DNA from: Mycobacterium sp. Root265
Lineage (GTDB): Bacteria > Actinomycetota > Actinomycetes > Mycobacteriales > Mycobacteriaceae
Assembly (NCBI RefSeq): GCF_001428895.1
Contig: NZ_LMJA01000002.1
Span: 1-64,000 of the forward strand
DNA: 64,000 bases
Direction of reading: 5' to 3'
The notes beneath the pieces were generated by a model. That model was not told where the DNA came from. It saw only the letters and a program-made list of their open reading frames with translations, and did no database searches. Positions 7,469 through 15,456 of this stretch are shown in pieces. Position numbers and translations under genes: made by a program. Every line of letters starts with the position of its first letter. Position 1 is the stretch's first letter.

Positions 7469-8613
7469 CTGCGGCTCCGTTCTCTTGTCGATGTCGGTGT
7501 ACGCGTCCAACGGTGCAACAGCCAGGCCGCCGGCACCGTCATTGCCGTCGTGACGAGGAACAGTCCCGGCATCGACCCGGTGAAGGTCGGCCAGTGCAAC
7601 ACCTCGGCCATCGCGAATTCCATCGCGATCACGTGCAACAGGAAGATCTCGTAGGAGATCTCGCCCAGCCACACCACCGGGCGGGCACTGAGCAGGCGTG
7701 CGTAGCCGCTTCCCGAGTCCAGCACCAGCGGCGCCAGCAGCCCGACGGCCACCACGGCGTAGAGGATCGTCTTGAGTACCCGCTGCCACGGTTCGACCTC
7801 GATCACGGTGACATCACCGGCGATCGGCAGCGCCACCACCAACAGCGCGGCCACCGCCAGCGGTATCGCCAGATGGGCGCGACAGCGAATGCCGAGCACC
7901 TGCAGTACCACCAGAGCCATGCCGCCGACGAAGTAGATGAGGTGCGCGGGCAACCAGATGGTCGCCGACGGCGGCAGCGCATCGGTGATCGTCGGCAGCA
8001 GCAGCCACAGTGGCGTCACCGCGCCCAGGGCGGCCAGACCGGCCAGCAACAGGCCCGGGCGCCACGCCCGGCGGCACAGCACCGTCAACAGCAAACCGGC
8101 CAACAGCGGCAACGCCGCGTAGAAGGCGACTTCGACTGCCAGGCTCCACATCTGGGTCAACCCCTGATGCAGCTCGGCGTAATACAACGGCGGGTAGATC
8201 TGGGTCAGCGTCAGGTGTTTCAGTAACCCGAGCCAGCTGTGCCCGGGATTCGGCCCGGCGTCGCGGAACTCGTAGATCGCGAAGGCGAGGAGCACCGTGA
8301 CGACATACGCCGGTGCGATCCGGCGCACCCGGCGACGGGCATAGCGGCCTAGAGACGGCTCCGGGGTTCCCTGCGCGGTCGCCAGGACCCACGGCCGGAA
8401 CAACAGATAGCCCGACAACACGAAGAAGACCGGGACGCCGACTTCCAGCCGCGCATAGAGCTGGCCGAGATAACCGTCGTCGAGGTGCCCTGTCCCGAAG
8501 GCGGCGTGGGTGGCGACGATCAGCAGAGCGGCCAGTGCGCGCAGCCCGGTCAGCGAAGCCACCCGATTCGTGGCAGCACGATCGGTCACCGGCGAATCGC
8601 CTGTCGCACGCAT
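7465..8613 (-). CDS. acyltransferase family 3 membrane protein
   Basis: A 382-residue polytopic protein with about ten transmembrane helices. The N-terminus, S-L-T-G-L-R-A-L-A-A-L-L-I-V-A-T-H (20-36), contains the invariant membrane-embedded His36 of the acyltransferase-3 (OafA/Exo) family, and F-F-V-L-S-G-Y-L-L-F-R-P follows. These enzymes move acyl groups onto extracytoplasmic sugars or lipids. A mycobacterial target could be a cell-envelope glycan or glycolipid, but nothing here defines it. The start at 8613 keeps the N-terminus compact; longer in-frame extensions exist but lack the family pattern. Confidence 0.85.
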   Translation of the reverse strand: MRATGDSPVTDRAATNRVASLTGLRALAALLIVATHAAFGTGHLDDGYLGQLYARLEVGVPVFFVLSGYLLFRPWVLATAQGTPEPSLGRYARRRVRRIAPAYVVTVLLAFAIYEFRDAGPNPGHSWLGLLKHLTLTQIYPPLYYAELHQGLTQMWSLAVEVAFYAALPLLAGLLLTVLCRRAWRPGLLLAGLAALGAVTPLWLLLPTITDALPPSATIWLPAHLIYFVGGMALVVLQVLGIRCRAHLAIPLAVAALLVVALPIAGDVTVIEVEPWQRVLKTILYAVVAVGLLAPLVLDSGSGYARLLSARPVVWLGEISYEIFLLHVIAMEFAMAEVLHWPTFTGSMPGLFLVTTAMTVPAAWLLHRWTRTPTSTRERSRR

Positions 8614-8656
8614 CAGTTCCACAGCGTACGGATGGCGCCCGATCCATCCGCGGGAA

Positions 8657-9523
8657 TCATGGCGCGGGCAGCGCCGCGGACAACCGGGACAGCACGTCGA
8701 GATGTGCGTCGACGGTGGCGAGTCCCGCGCCCATGGTGTTGATCGACAGATGCGAGGCGCCGGCCCGCGCCCAGGCCCCGATCTCCTGCAGCGCCGCGTC
8801 ATCGTCGCCGCGCCAGGTGGCTCGACCTTCCATGCCGATCGCGGCCGGGTCACGGCCCGCCTCCTCGGCGGCACCGGCAACCACCTCACGGGCGTGGTGG
8901 AGTCCGGGTCCGGGCGCCATCATGGGGAACCACCCGTCGGCCACCCGGCCCGCCCGCCGGTAGCCCGCATCCGATGCCGAGCCGATCCATACCGGGATGG
9001 GGCGCTGCACCGGCAACGGTGCCAGGCCCGCGCCGGTGAGGCGGTGGTATCGGCCGTCGAACGTCACCGATGGTTCGGTCCACCACCTGCGCAGCAGAGA
9101 GATCTGCTCCTCGGATCGTTTGCCGCGGTTACCGAAGTCCTCACCGAGGGCCTCGTATTCCACCGCGTTCCAGCCGATTCCGACGCCGAGGCGGAGCCGG
9201 CCGCCGCTGAGCAGGTCGACCTCGGCGGCCTGCTTGGCGACCAGCGCGGTCTGGCGCTGCGGAAGGATGATCACTCCGGTGACCAGCTCGACCGTCGTGG
9301 TGATGGCGGCCAGATAACCGAACATGACCAGAGGCTCGTGGAATGTGGTGTGCACGTCGTAGGGCCCGGCCCACCCGGCGTGCACGTCGGGGTCGGCACC
9401 CACGACATGGTCGTAGGCGAGGATGTGGGTGAAGGCCAATTCCTCGACCCGTTGGCCGTAGGCGCGTACCGCACCGACATCGCCGCCCAGTTCTGTCTGG
9501 GGAAACACCACACCGATCCGCAT
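8657..9523 (-). CDS. LLM-class F420-dependent oxidoreductase
   Basis: A 288-residue TIM-barrel protein of the luciferase-like monooxygenase family. It begins M-R-I-G-V-V-F-P-Q-T-E-L-G, carries G-V-I-I-L-P-Q-R-Q-T-A-L-V-A-K-Q-A-A-E-V-D near residue 85, then L-G-V-G-I-G-W-N-x-x-E-Y-E-A-L-G. These are hallmarks of the F420-using branch abundant in mycobacteria. No substrate can be read from the sequence. It lies 43 bases upstream of the acyltransferase start on the same strand, so the three leftward genes probably share a transcript. Confidence 0.88.
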   Translation of the reverse strand: MRIGVVFPQTELGGDVGAVRAYGQRVEELAFTHILAYDHVVGADPDVHAGWAGPYDVHTTFHEPLVMFGYLAAITTTVELVTGVIILPQRQTALVAKQAAEVDLLSGGRLRLGVGIGWNAVEYEALGEDFGNRGKRSEEQISLLRRWWTEPSVTFDGRYHRLTGAGLAPLPVQRPIPVWIGSASDAGYRRAGRVADGWFPMMAPGPGLHHAREVVAGAAEEAGRDPAAIGMEGRATWRGDDDAALQEIGAWARAGASHLSINTMGAGLATVDAHLDVLSRLSAALPAP

Positions 9524-9633
9524 ATCCACACCGTATCCGGACCGTGACCGGGGGTTTTCGACACGCCGAATTCGGTGCGGTGCTTCGGTCGTTGCTTCCG
9601 TTAGAAATAACCTCATATTTTGAGAAGGGTCGG

Positions 9634-11181
9634 GTGAATGTGAGTACGGTGCGCGGCGGGAGAATATTCCAGCGCCGCAAATTAATGCGCGCGGTTCTGG
9701 GCGCCATTGTCTCCGGCCTCTGTGTCGTCGCTCTCATCGCCACTCCGACCTCCCACCGGCACCGCCAGGTGTTCACGGACAACTTCGCCGCACTCAGCAA
9801 CTCAGCCACCACATTGGGGTTCGCTGATTCGCAGGTCTTCTTCTACAACGACGCGGAAGTGGCCGCGACGGTGCAGCGCTGGGTCCAGAACAATATCCGC
9901 ACGGTGCGCATCGGAATTCCGTGGGCGGGTGTCGAGGCGCTCCAAGGCCGGTATGACTGGTCCAAGGCCGACCGGATTGTCGCTGCCGCGGCGGCGGCAA
10001 ACATCTCGATCATCTGCGCCATCACCTCCAGCCCGTGGTGGGCCAAGGCGTGGAATGCCCTTCCGCCGCACGGCCGTCCCGCCTCGCCCGACCAATACGG
10101 GAAATTCACCGCGAAGGTCGCGCAACGGTATAAGGGCAAAATTGCGGCATATGAGATCTGGAACGAACCCAACGGCGTTTTCGGATATCACCCGGCACCG
10201 GATCCCTCTGGATATACCGATCTGTTGAAGGCCGCCTATCCGCGGATCAAAGCCGTCGATCCGGCGGCCATTGTCGTCGGCGGAGTGCTGGGGTCGGGAA
10301 AGAGTTGGGGCTCGTGGACGATCGATCCCGTCACGTTCCTCACCCGTATGTACGCCGCGGGCGCGCAACCGTTCTTCGACGCGTTGTCTTATCACCCGTA
10401 CAGCTACAGCATGAAGTTCTCGCAAGGCATGCTGCAGGCGGATTCGCCGGTGGATCAACTGGTCCGCATGCGCAGAGTGATGCTGGAGCGCGGCGATGCG
10501 CCGAAGAAGATCTGGGTGTCGGAGTACGGCGCCCCCACCAATCGGGTGAATGAGGCGACCCAGGCCGCCTTCATCGCGGACATGATCAGCACCTGGCAGG
10601 AACTCCCGTACGCGGGCCCACTGATGCTCTACACCACACGAGATCTCAACAGCTCCAGCGGTTCCGACGAGGACCGATTCGGCCTGTACCGGTCGGACTG
10701 GGTGCCCAAAGCCGCGCAGCAGGTAGTGGCTGCCCCGCCCGGAGTCGGCGCGGTCTATCAGCGGTTCGCCGCGTTCACCGACCCCAGTTTCGGGGAGGTG
10801 CTCAGTCCCGTCTTCACGGGACCGTTCAAAGTCCCGACGCAGTTGCGCGCTCTCGGCACGCTGTGGGAGGTGTCGCCGGGCACGATTGTGGCGTCCCCGA
10901 CGCCGGTCGCCGATCTGGTGCGTAAGAAGAAGATCCTGCCGAAAACGTCATTCAGGGACGGCTATCAGGATTTCGGTGGTTGGCAGCCGTTCCGGGTCTG
11001 GTATTCGCCGGAGACCGGCGTGCAGACGGCCAGTGTGGAGTTCGCCAAGAAATGGGTCCCGGAACTGGGGTTGGCGACGTCGTCGGAGAAGTGGGTCAAC
11101 GGCGCGACCCGGGTGACGTTTCAGCGGGGCGTGATGACGTGGCGACCGTTCGTGGGCGTCAAGGTGTATCGCTCGCAGTAA
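9634..11181 (+). CDS. secreted or membrane-anchored glycoside hydrolase (clan GH-A, GH5/GH39-like)
   Basis: About 515 residues. A basic N-terminus and a hydrophobic stretch (about residues 18-38) give a signal anchor. The body is a (beta/alpha)8 hydrolase: Y-E-I-W-N-E-P-N carries the acid/base Glu178, and W-V-S-E-Y-G-A-P the nucleophile Glu297, the retaining pair of clan GH-A. The last 60 residues (L-G-L-A-T-S-S-E, then F-Q-R-G-V-M-T-W) resemble a degenerate LGFP wall-binding repeat. Likely role: trimming a wall or environmental beta-glycan. GAGAAGGG (9622-9629) supports GTG 9634 or GTG 9640; an earlier ATG at 9544 is less likely. Confidence 0.82.
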   Translation: MNVSTVRGGRIFQRRKLMRAVLGAIVSGLCVVALIATPTSHRHRQVFTDNFAALSNSATTLGFADSQVFFYNDAEVAATVQRWVQNNIRTVRIGIPWAGVEALQGRYDWSKADRIVAAAAAANISIICAITSSPWWAKAWNALPPHGRPASPDQYGKFTAKVAQRYKGKIAAYEIWNEPNGVFGYHPAPDPSGYTDLLKAAYPRIKAVDPAAIVVGGVLGSGKSWGSWTIDPVTFLTRMYAAGAQPFFDALSYHPYSYSMKFSQGMLQADSPVDQLVRMRRVMLERGDAPKKIWVSEYGAPTNRVNEATQAAFIADMISTWQELPYAGPLMLYTTRDLNSSSGSDEDRFGLYRSDWVPKAAQQVVAAPPGVGAVYQRFAAFTDPSFGEVLSPVFTGPFKVPTQLRALGTLWEVSPGTIVASPTPVADLVRKKKILPKTSFRDGYQDFGGWQPFRVWYSPETGVQTASVEFAKKWVPELGLATSSEKWVNGATRVTFQRGVMTWRPFVGVKVYRSQ

Positions 11182-11193
11182 CGCGCCTGCCAG

Positions 11194-11224
11194 CAACGCG
11201 CGGAGCACCGTGGTCCGCGCGTTG
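11194..11224 (+). terminator. hairpin terminator after the glycoside hydrolase gene
   Basis: A perfect 11-base-pair stem (11194-11204 with 11214-11224) and 9-base loop start 12 bases after the stop codon; the pyrimidine run TTCCTT follows. It should end the hydrolase transcript before the first repeat-protein gene. Confidence 0.65.
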
Positions 11225-11693
11225 TTCCTTACTGCGTGCCTGGCTGCGCCGGCGCGTGCTGCTGCCGCGCGGTGAACCTCGGTTCGGCAACGGGACATTC
11301 TTTGCGCAAACGTGATGTTTAGTTTGCTACATAGTGGGTGTCTCTGATCTTGATAACGAAATGGCAAACAAGATAAGAAAGCTGGCGACGAGCTGAGGTC
11401 GCAGCGGCCCGCTATTGGCGCGGCCAGGGACGAGCCAGCTGATCGAGCTTTCTCCGGCGGCCGTGCGCGGCCGGAAACGCACAGCTAGACGGCATGAATG
11501 ACGCTGAGTGGCAGCAGCCTCCGGCTGCGTTCCCACCGTGGACACGACCGCGGTGAAGAGCGTGGGCAGCTCGTTAATTGTCGCCCGCGTCACGAGAAAT
11601 TTCAGAAAATTTGCGGCCAGGTCTAGTTTGCCAGGCAACCGTTGTGTTAACTTTTCGACGTTGGTTGGGGAATTTGCTGAAAGGGAGATCAAC
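11225..11693 (+). other. long, AT-richer leader region of repeat-protein gene 1
   Basis: About 470 bases with no credible gene. It is visibly richer in A/T than the surrounding coding DNA, especially 11310-11380 and 11575-11690. The last 21 bases hold the motif TTTGCTGAAAGGGAGA (11673-11688), which recurs in front of the two paralogous genes. An open frame runs through 11508-11693 into the gene, but it has no ribosome site and would bury the signal peptide. Confidence 0.5.
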
Positions 11694-12167
11694 ATGTTGG
11701 GACGTCAGGGAACCTCCGTCAGGATGATCGCTGCGACGGCAATCGCCGGGGGCGGAATCGCACTGGCCATGGGAGCGGCCACCGCAGGTGCGGGAGCGGC
11801 ATACGCCGAGACAGGGCAAACCGCCTCGAGTTCGAGCTCCAGCTCGAGCAGTTCACCGCTGCAGCGGATCGGCAGGTTCGGCAGCAATCTGCAGCGCAAC
11901 CTCGGAACCGTCGGCAGTAATCTGCAGCGGAACCTGGGTCAGGTCGGCAGCGATGCCCAGCAGGGCCTCGGCTCTGTCGGTTCGAACCTGCTCATCAACG
12001 GTGGGACGTCGGCCAGTAACGCGCAACAGGGCCTGGGTCAGGTCGGCAGCGACGCGCAGCAGGGACTTGGCCAGGTTGGCACCGACGTACTGGTCAACGG
12101 CGGCACCGCGGCCAGTAACGCGCAGCAGAACCTCGGCGAGTTCGTCGGCAACATCCTGGGCGACTAG
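11694..12167 (+). CDS. secreted hendecad-repeat protein 1
   Basis: 157 residues, family not recognised. The N-terminus is a Sec signal peptide ending A-Y-A at Ala38, followed by a linker with ten consecutive serines (45-54). Residues 63-150 are eight uninterrupted 11-residue repeats with consensus [GA]-[ST]-[ND]-x-x-x-x-[LG]-G-x-[VSAF], for example GSNLQRNLGQV and GSDAQQGLGQV. Seven residues end the protein. Hydrophobic residues fall at repeat positions 4, 8 and 11 (spacing 4-3-4), the hendecad pattern of right-handed coiled coils and amphipathic 11/3 helices, but the high Gly content is unusual for those. AAAGGGAGA precedes the ATG. Gene-specific leader and terminator suggest a single-gene unit. 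Confidence 0.85.
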   Translation: MLGRQGTSVRMIAATAIAGGGIALAMGAATAGAGAAYAETGQTASSSSSSSSSSPLQRIGRFGSNLQRNLGTVGSNLQRNLGQVGSDAQQGLGSVGSNLLINGGTSASNAQQGLGQVGSDAQQGLGQVGTDVLVNGGTAASNAQQNLGEFVGNILGD

Positions 12168-12186
12168 TCCGAATTCGATTGAGGCC

Positions 12187-12214
12187 GGGCAGCGGGTGAG
12201 TTCTCCCGCTGCCC
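12187..12214 (+). terminator. terminator of repeat-protein gene 1
   Basis: A perfect 10-base-pair GC-rich stem, GGGCAGCGGG (12187-12196) with CCCGCTGCCC (12205-12214), and an 8-base loop lie 20 bases after the stop codon. There is no U-tract, as is common for mycobacterial terminators. Confidence 0.7.
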
Positions 12215-12669
12215 GCCGTCGTGTCTGGGCCAGATGGCGTCCAACGATTGATCTGAGCATTTGCTGATCTCAATCCGGAAGTGGGCGCTTGTGCCGGTGC
12301 TATCCCGGAAAATCTTTGCGAACGAGAACTTTTGCCAAGATTGCAGCAAAACTGTCTCCGGGCCAACTCGGCAGTCGGCATCCGCTCATCGTCGAATGAC
12401 GCTGGCGTTGCGAGCTGACCTTCATAATCGCAGTTCTATGGCTAGCCGTCTCGCGTTTCAGCTGTTGCTGGCGTAGTTCAATTGATTGCCGGCGAGCTGT
12501 GAGCTTTGTGCCTTGCGATCTTGCACGGTGTATTGCTGAAGTTCGAAGTCCGAGTCAGGCAAAGGAAAATCCACGCGGTTACGGTTTCGTGAAATTTTGT
12601 CCCGGGTATGCGGCGGGTGCGTCGGTTGGCGCAGAAGTGGTTCGCACCTATTTGCTGAAGGAGATAGTC
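12215..12669 (+). other. long leader region of repeat-protein gene 2
   Basis: About 455 bases without a supportable gene, again of lower GC than the neighbours. It ends in TTTGCTGAAGGAGA (12651-12664), matching the leader motif of genes 1 and 3. An in-frame extension of gene 2 back to 12499 has no ribosome site and is rejected as coding. Confidence 0.5.
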
Positions 12670-13161
12670 ATGGATCGCAATCGTCTGGATATGTCGACGA
12701 CTCTGAAGGGCGCGGCGCTTGCCGGGGCCGCCGCTGCGGTGTCCCTCGGAATCGCGGTGGCGGGCGCCGGAACCGCCGCTGCGGACACCGACGACAGCGG
12801 CAGCACCGCGGCGCGGCAGAGCGCCACGAGTAGCAGCTCCAACCCCAGGGACTTCGGAAGCAACCTGGTGAGAAACCTCGGCAAGTTCGGCAACAATCTG
12901 GTCCAGAACACGGGCAAGGTCGGGAGTAACGCTCAGCAGCAGCTCGGGAAGGCCGGGACCAATGCGTTGATCAACAGTGGGACGGTCGCCAATAATCTGG
13001 TGGACAACGTCAGCGAGACCGGTGGCAACGTATTCGGGAATGCCAACGAGGCCGGCAGCAATCTGGTGGGCAATGCCGGTGAGGCCGGGTCCAATCTGGT
13101 CGGTAATGCCGGTGAGGCCGGCGGCAACCTTGTTGACAACATCGGTGACCTGTTCGACTGA
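12670..13161 (+). CDS. secreted hendecad-repeat protein 2
   Basis: 163 residues, paralogue of the preceding gene. The signal peptide ends T-A-A-A at Ala38, and a short Asp/Ser/Thr-rich linker follows. Residues 63-161 are nine exact 11-residue repeats (for example GSNLVRNLGKF and GTNALINSGTV), including two identical consecutive copies of GSNLVGNAGEA at the DNA-similar stretch about 13053-13118. Only two residues follow the last repeat. Compared with protein 1 the repeats are richer in Asn and Val and turn acidic (G-E-A) towards the C-terminus. No cysteine, no lipobox and no membrane segment is present beyond the signal peptide. The ATG has GAAGGAGA seven bases upstream. Confidence 0.85.
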   Translation: MDRNRLDMSTTLKGAALAGAAAAVSLGIAVAGAGTAAADTDDSGSTAARQSATSSSSNPRDFGSNLVRNLGKFGNNLVQNTGKVGSNAQQQLGKAGTNALINSGTVANNLVDNVSETGGNVFGNANEAGSNLVGNAGEAGSNLVGNAGEAGGNLVDNIGDLFD

Positions 13162-13172
13162 TTCAGCTCACT

Positions 13173-13210
13173 CGCGAAAGGGCAGCGGCATCCGCCGCTG
13201 CCCTTTCGCG
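13173..13210 (+). terminator. strong terminator of repeat-protein gene 2
   Basis: A perfect 17-base-pair stem (13173-13189 with 13194-13210) closes on a 4-base loop, 11 bases after the stop codon. The stem begins CGCGAAAGG, so the descending arm contains CCTTTCGCG. Confidence 0.85.
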
Positions 13211-13648
13211 TGGCCCCTCGGACCTTGCTGCTTTCGCTCGCCCGTCGACCTGCCTGTACCTGCTTGGACGGGCGCGGCCCTGTGTCTCCGATGTGGTTTG
13301 CTGTCGGGTCCGGACGAGGTGCCGTGGCGTAATTGCCGCAGGCGTCACGGCGATCCGGCCGGTAGCGCCAGCGGCCCGCAGCGGTGCTCAAGTGCCTGGT
13401 AACCGCTTTATTATCGACATCGTAAATACTTGCTGTGTTTCATGATCACGGTATTGCCAGTTCAGGGGCCTACCGGTCGGAGCTGCTCAGGATTGATAGC
13501 CAGCCCGCGGGGGAGCTCCCAGCAAAGCGAAATCTGGACAAAACCGTGATCATTCGTGCGTGATTCGTCCCCTTCGGTATGATCTGCGACACACTTTTTG
13601 TGTTAGCTTCAGCTTGTTCGTTTGGTATTTGCTGGAGGGAGACGAATC
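13211..13648 (+). other. long leader region of repeat-protein gene 3
   Basis: About 440 bases without a gene. It contains an 11-base inverted repeat, ATGATCACGGT (13442-13452) and ACCGTGATCAT (13543-13553), with the intervening 90 bases available to form a large stem-loop. It ends in the shared leader motif TTTGCTGGAGGGAGA (13628-13642). Confidence 0.5.
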
Positions 13649-14098
13649 ATGGATCGCAACGGGTCGGGGAAGCCCGAAATGATCAAGGGGATGGTGCTGG
13701 CAGGCGCCACCGCAACAATGTGTCTCGGAGTGGCCCTTGCGGGCGCCGGGACGGCGTCGGCCGACACGAGTGCCGCCGATGCGCATGTCGCCGCGCAGCA
13801 GCGCAACGCCGGAGTAAGTGCCAACGCCATCACACCCGAGGACGTTGGCGAGTTCGGCGACAACCTCGTGCGTAACCTCGGCCGCTTCGGAAGCAATCTG
13901 CAGCGCAACGCCGGGCAGGTGGGCAGCGACGTGCAACAGGGTCTCGGCCGCGTCGGGACTGATCTGCTGATCAACGGCGGCACCTTCACCAGTAATCTGG
14001 TGCAGAACGCCAACCGCGCCGGTAGTGACCTAGGTCGCAACGCCGCCACTGCAGGCCAGGACCTGGTCCGCAATATCGGTAACCTGTTTCGCCGTTGA
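13649..14098 (+). CDS. secreted hendecad-repeat protein 3
   Basis: 149 residues, third paralogue. The signal peptide ends A-S-A at Ala38, the same position as in the other two. After a 31-residue linker, residues 70-146 form seven exact 11-residue repeats (GDNLVRNLGRF, GSNLQRNAGQV, GSDVQQGLGRV and so on); three residues follow. The third and fourth repeats align closely with those of protein 1 (…GSDxQQGLGxV then GTDLLINGGTF), showing common descent of whole arrays rather than independent repeat growth. The repeats here carry more Arg, giving a basic protein. GGAGGGAGA precedes the ATG. Function is unknown; extracytoplasmic location is the only firm inference. Confidence 0.85.
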   Translation: MDRNGSGKPEMIKGMVLAGATATMCLGVALAGAGTASADTSAADAHVAAQQRNAGVSANAITPEDVGEFGDNLVRNLGRFGSNLQRNAGQVGSDVQQGLGRVGTDLLINGGTFTSNLVQNANRAGSDLGRNAATAGQDLVRNIGNLFRR

Positions 14099-14103
14099 CG
14101 GAC

Positions 14104-14143
14104 GCCGGTGGGGCGCCTGCCTTTGCGCGGCCGCCTCACCGGC
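14104..14143 (+). terminator. terminator of repeat-protein gene 3
   Basis: A 12-base-pair stem with one G-T pair (14104-14115 with 14132-14143) lies five bases after the stop codon; the loop is 16 bases. GC-rich, no U-tract. Confidence 0.6.
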
Positions 14144-14159
14144 CATCGGTGTCCACTTC

Positions 14160-14590
14160 AGCTGCCGAGAAGTTCGTCGATGACGTCGACCAATCCGCCT
14201 CATGCTCTCGATGTGGAGCACCTCGGACCAGAGTCGCAGGATGAAGCGTTCCTGTTCGCCACGAGGAGGTTCGAACTCCGTCCGGCCTACCCGGCAGTGC
14301 CGTCGGGTCGATCTTGCCGCGGTCTCCCTGTGGCAGTGCCCTGAGCAACTTGCTGGCGGCCGGCACAATGTACGCGGGCCAGTTTCGGTGCAGACGGCTG
14401 CGAGCTGTCGGCAGCGCGGCGCGACGTTGCCGTCATCGCCGAGGCCGAAGTGGTCGTTGAGCAGTTAAGCGTCGTCGTGCCGCAACTCATTCGGGTGAAG
14501 GACCGCCTTGGGCGTGCAGCTGGATTCCGATGTGAATTGGATGCTCGTGACGTTTTCGCTGTCGGCATCCGCGCTCAGGTCTGCGGTGAC
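14160..14590 (-). pseudogene. relic of an acyl-AMP ligase / NRPS adenylation-carrier gene
   Basis: Read leftward, pieces of one adenylating enzyme survive in three different frames. Bases 14501-14542 encode Q-F-T-S-E-S-S-C-T-P-K-A-V, matching core motif A3 (F-T-S-G-S-T-G-x-P-K-G-V) with damage. After an in-frame stop, D-H-F-G-L-G-D-D-G resembles the next stretch of fatty-acyl-AMP ligases. About 180 bases later, 14292-14365 encodes Y-I-V-P-A-A-S-K-L-L-R-A-L-P and G-K-I-D-P-T-A-L-P, the A10 lysine motif. Bases 14201-14272 encode P-P-R-G-E-Q-E-R-F-I-L-R-L-W-S-E-V-L, the start of a carrier domain. Intact spacing between A3 and A10 would be near 1 kb, so most of the gene is deleted. No intact frame remains. 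Confidence 0.6.
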
Positions 14591-14995
14591 TTCGGCGCTG
14601 CCGGGTATGCCGCCAGGATTCGCACCGGTCATGGCTGGTAGCTGTGCTCGATGAGGATCGACGAGATCTTCTGTGCGCGGTTCGCCAGCATCGCCGAGTC
14701 CAGGACCGCATGAGAATCCGGGATGCAAACAAGCTAATCGTGGTCGCGGCGGTGGCGGGAGTCAGCGGTGCGGGCAACATGGCGGCACGGGGCTCATCGC
14801 GTACTGGGCAACCTCCGTTGAACACACCCAGCGCGACTTCCGCATCAAGGCCTCGAGGGGCGCGGTGTCCACGTGTGGTCATCGGTCGGGCCCGCCGCAC
14901 TGAAACCCGACCTTCCGCCGCAGTTGTCGTCCTTCGTGTCCCCGCGGCCGAGAACGCCTTATCTACAGGGATACTCGCCGCCGGGGTGACACGCG
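14591..14995. other. no gene seen
   Basis: About 400 bases with open frames on both strands but no convincing ribosome site, domain or codon pattern. It may hold further unrecognisable remains of the adenylation gene to its left. Confidence 0.4.
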
Positions 14996-15295
14996 TCAGC
15001 GTGAGCAGTCCAGCGACACCGTGATGGTGCGCTTCACCACGATGGGCACGATCGCGTTGCGGTCGTTGAACCCGTCCACGTTGACCAGACGCCTCTGCTC
15101 CTGCACGTGGCCGATATCGGTGACCTCGCATTCATCGAGCGGGGCGCTACCCAGGCGATTGACGCGGACGTCGAACCCCTGGGCCTCCAACTGATCGATG
15201 GTGAGGTTGGCGGACTCGGCGTTGGCCGGCGCTGCGGTGGCGGCCAACACGCCGAGGGCGGCGGAGACGATGACAACGGAGAATGCGATGCGCAT
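14996..15295 (-). CDS. small secreted two-cysteine protein (copy 1)
   Basis: A 99-residue protein with a Sec signal peptide (cleavage after A-N-A, about residue 24). The mature domain is about 75 residues and has two cysteines likely to form a disulfide: C-E-V-T-D-I and the C-terminal V-S-L-D-C-S-R. A paralogue lies at 29601-29918; both share L-E-A-Q-G-[FY]-x-V-x-V, R-[LI]-G-S-A-P-L-x-x-C-x-V-T and S-L-D-C-x-R. AGGAAGGAA precedes the ATG. Function unknown; the family appears mycobacterial. It is divergent from the ABC importer. Confidence 0.82.
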   Translation of the reverse strand: MRIAFSVVIVSAALGVLAATAAPANAESANLTIDQLEAQGFDVRVNRLGSAPLDECEVTDIGHVQEQRRLVNVDGFNDRNAIVPIVVKRTITVSLDCSR

Positions 15296-15456
15296 GACCG
15301 TTCCTTCCTGGTGGTGATCGGTTTCGATGGGTCGATCGTGCTGCCCGGGACGGTGACGCCGCTTGGAGCTGACGTGGAGATTGTCTGGAGATCCCCCGCA
15401 GGGCGCGGCGCAGCGATAGCGTGAATCCGTCACGGCACATCGGACGGGAGACCAAC

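Noticed and set aside
7453-8226. Gln/His/Arg-rich plus-strand frame opposite the acyltransferase
   Set aside because: Low-complexity composition and full overlap with a conserved membrane enzyme mark it as a shadow; similar frames opposite the symporter (21689-23146) and GreA were rejected for the same reason.
11508-11693. N-terminal extension of repeat protein 1 (and 12499-12669 for protein 2)
   Set aside because: No ribosome site at the distal starts, AT-rich composition, and the extension would bury a good signal peptide that directly follows a strong ribosome site.
14644-15024. Open plus-strand frame between the relic and the small secreted gene
   Set aside because: No ribosome site, no recognisable domain and composition unlike neighbouring genes.
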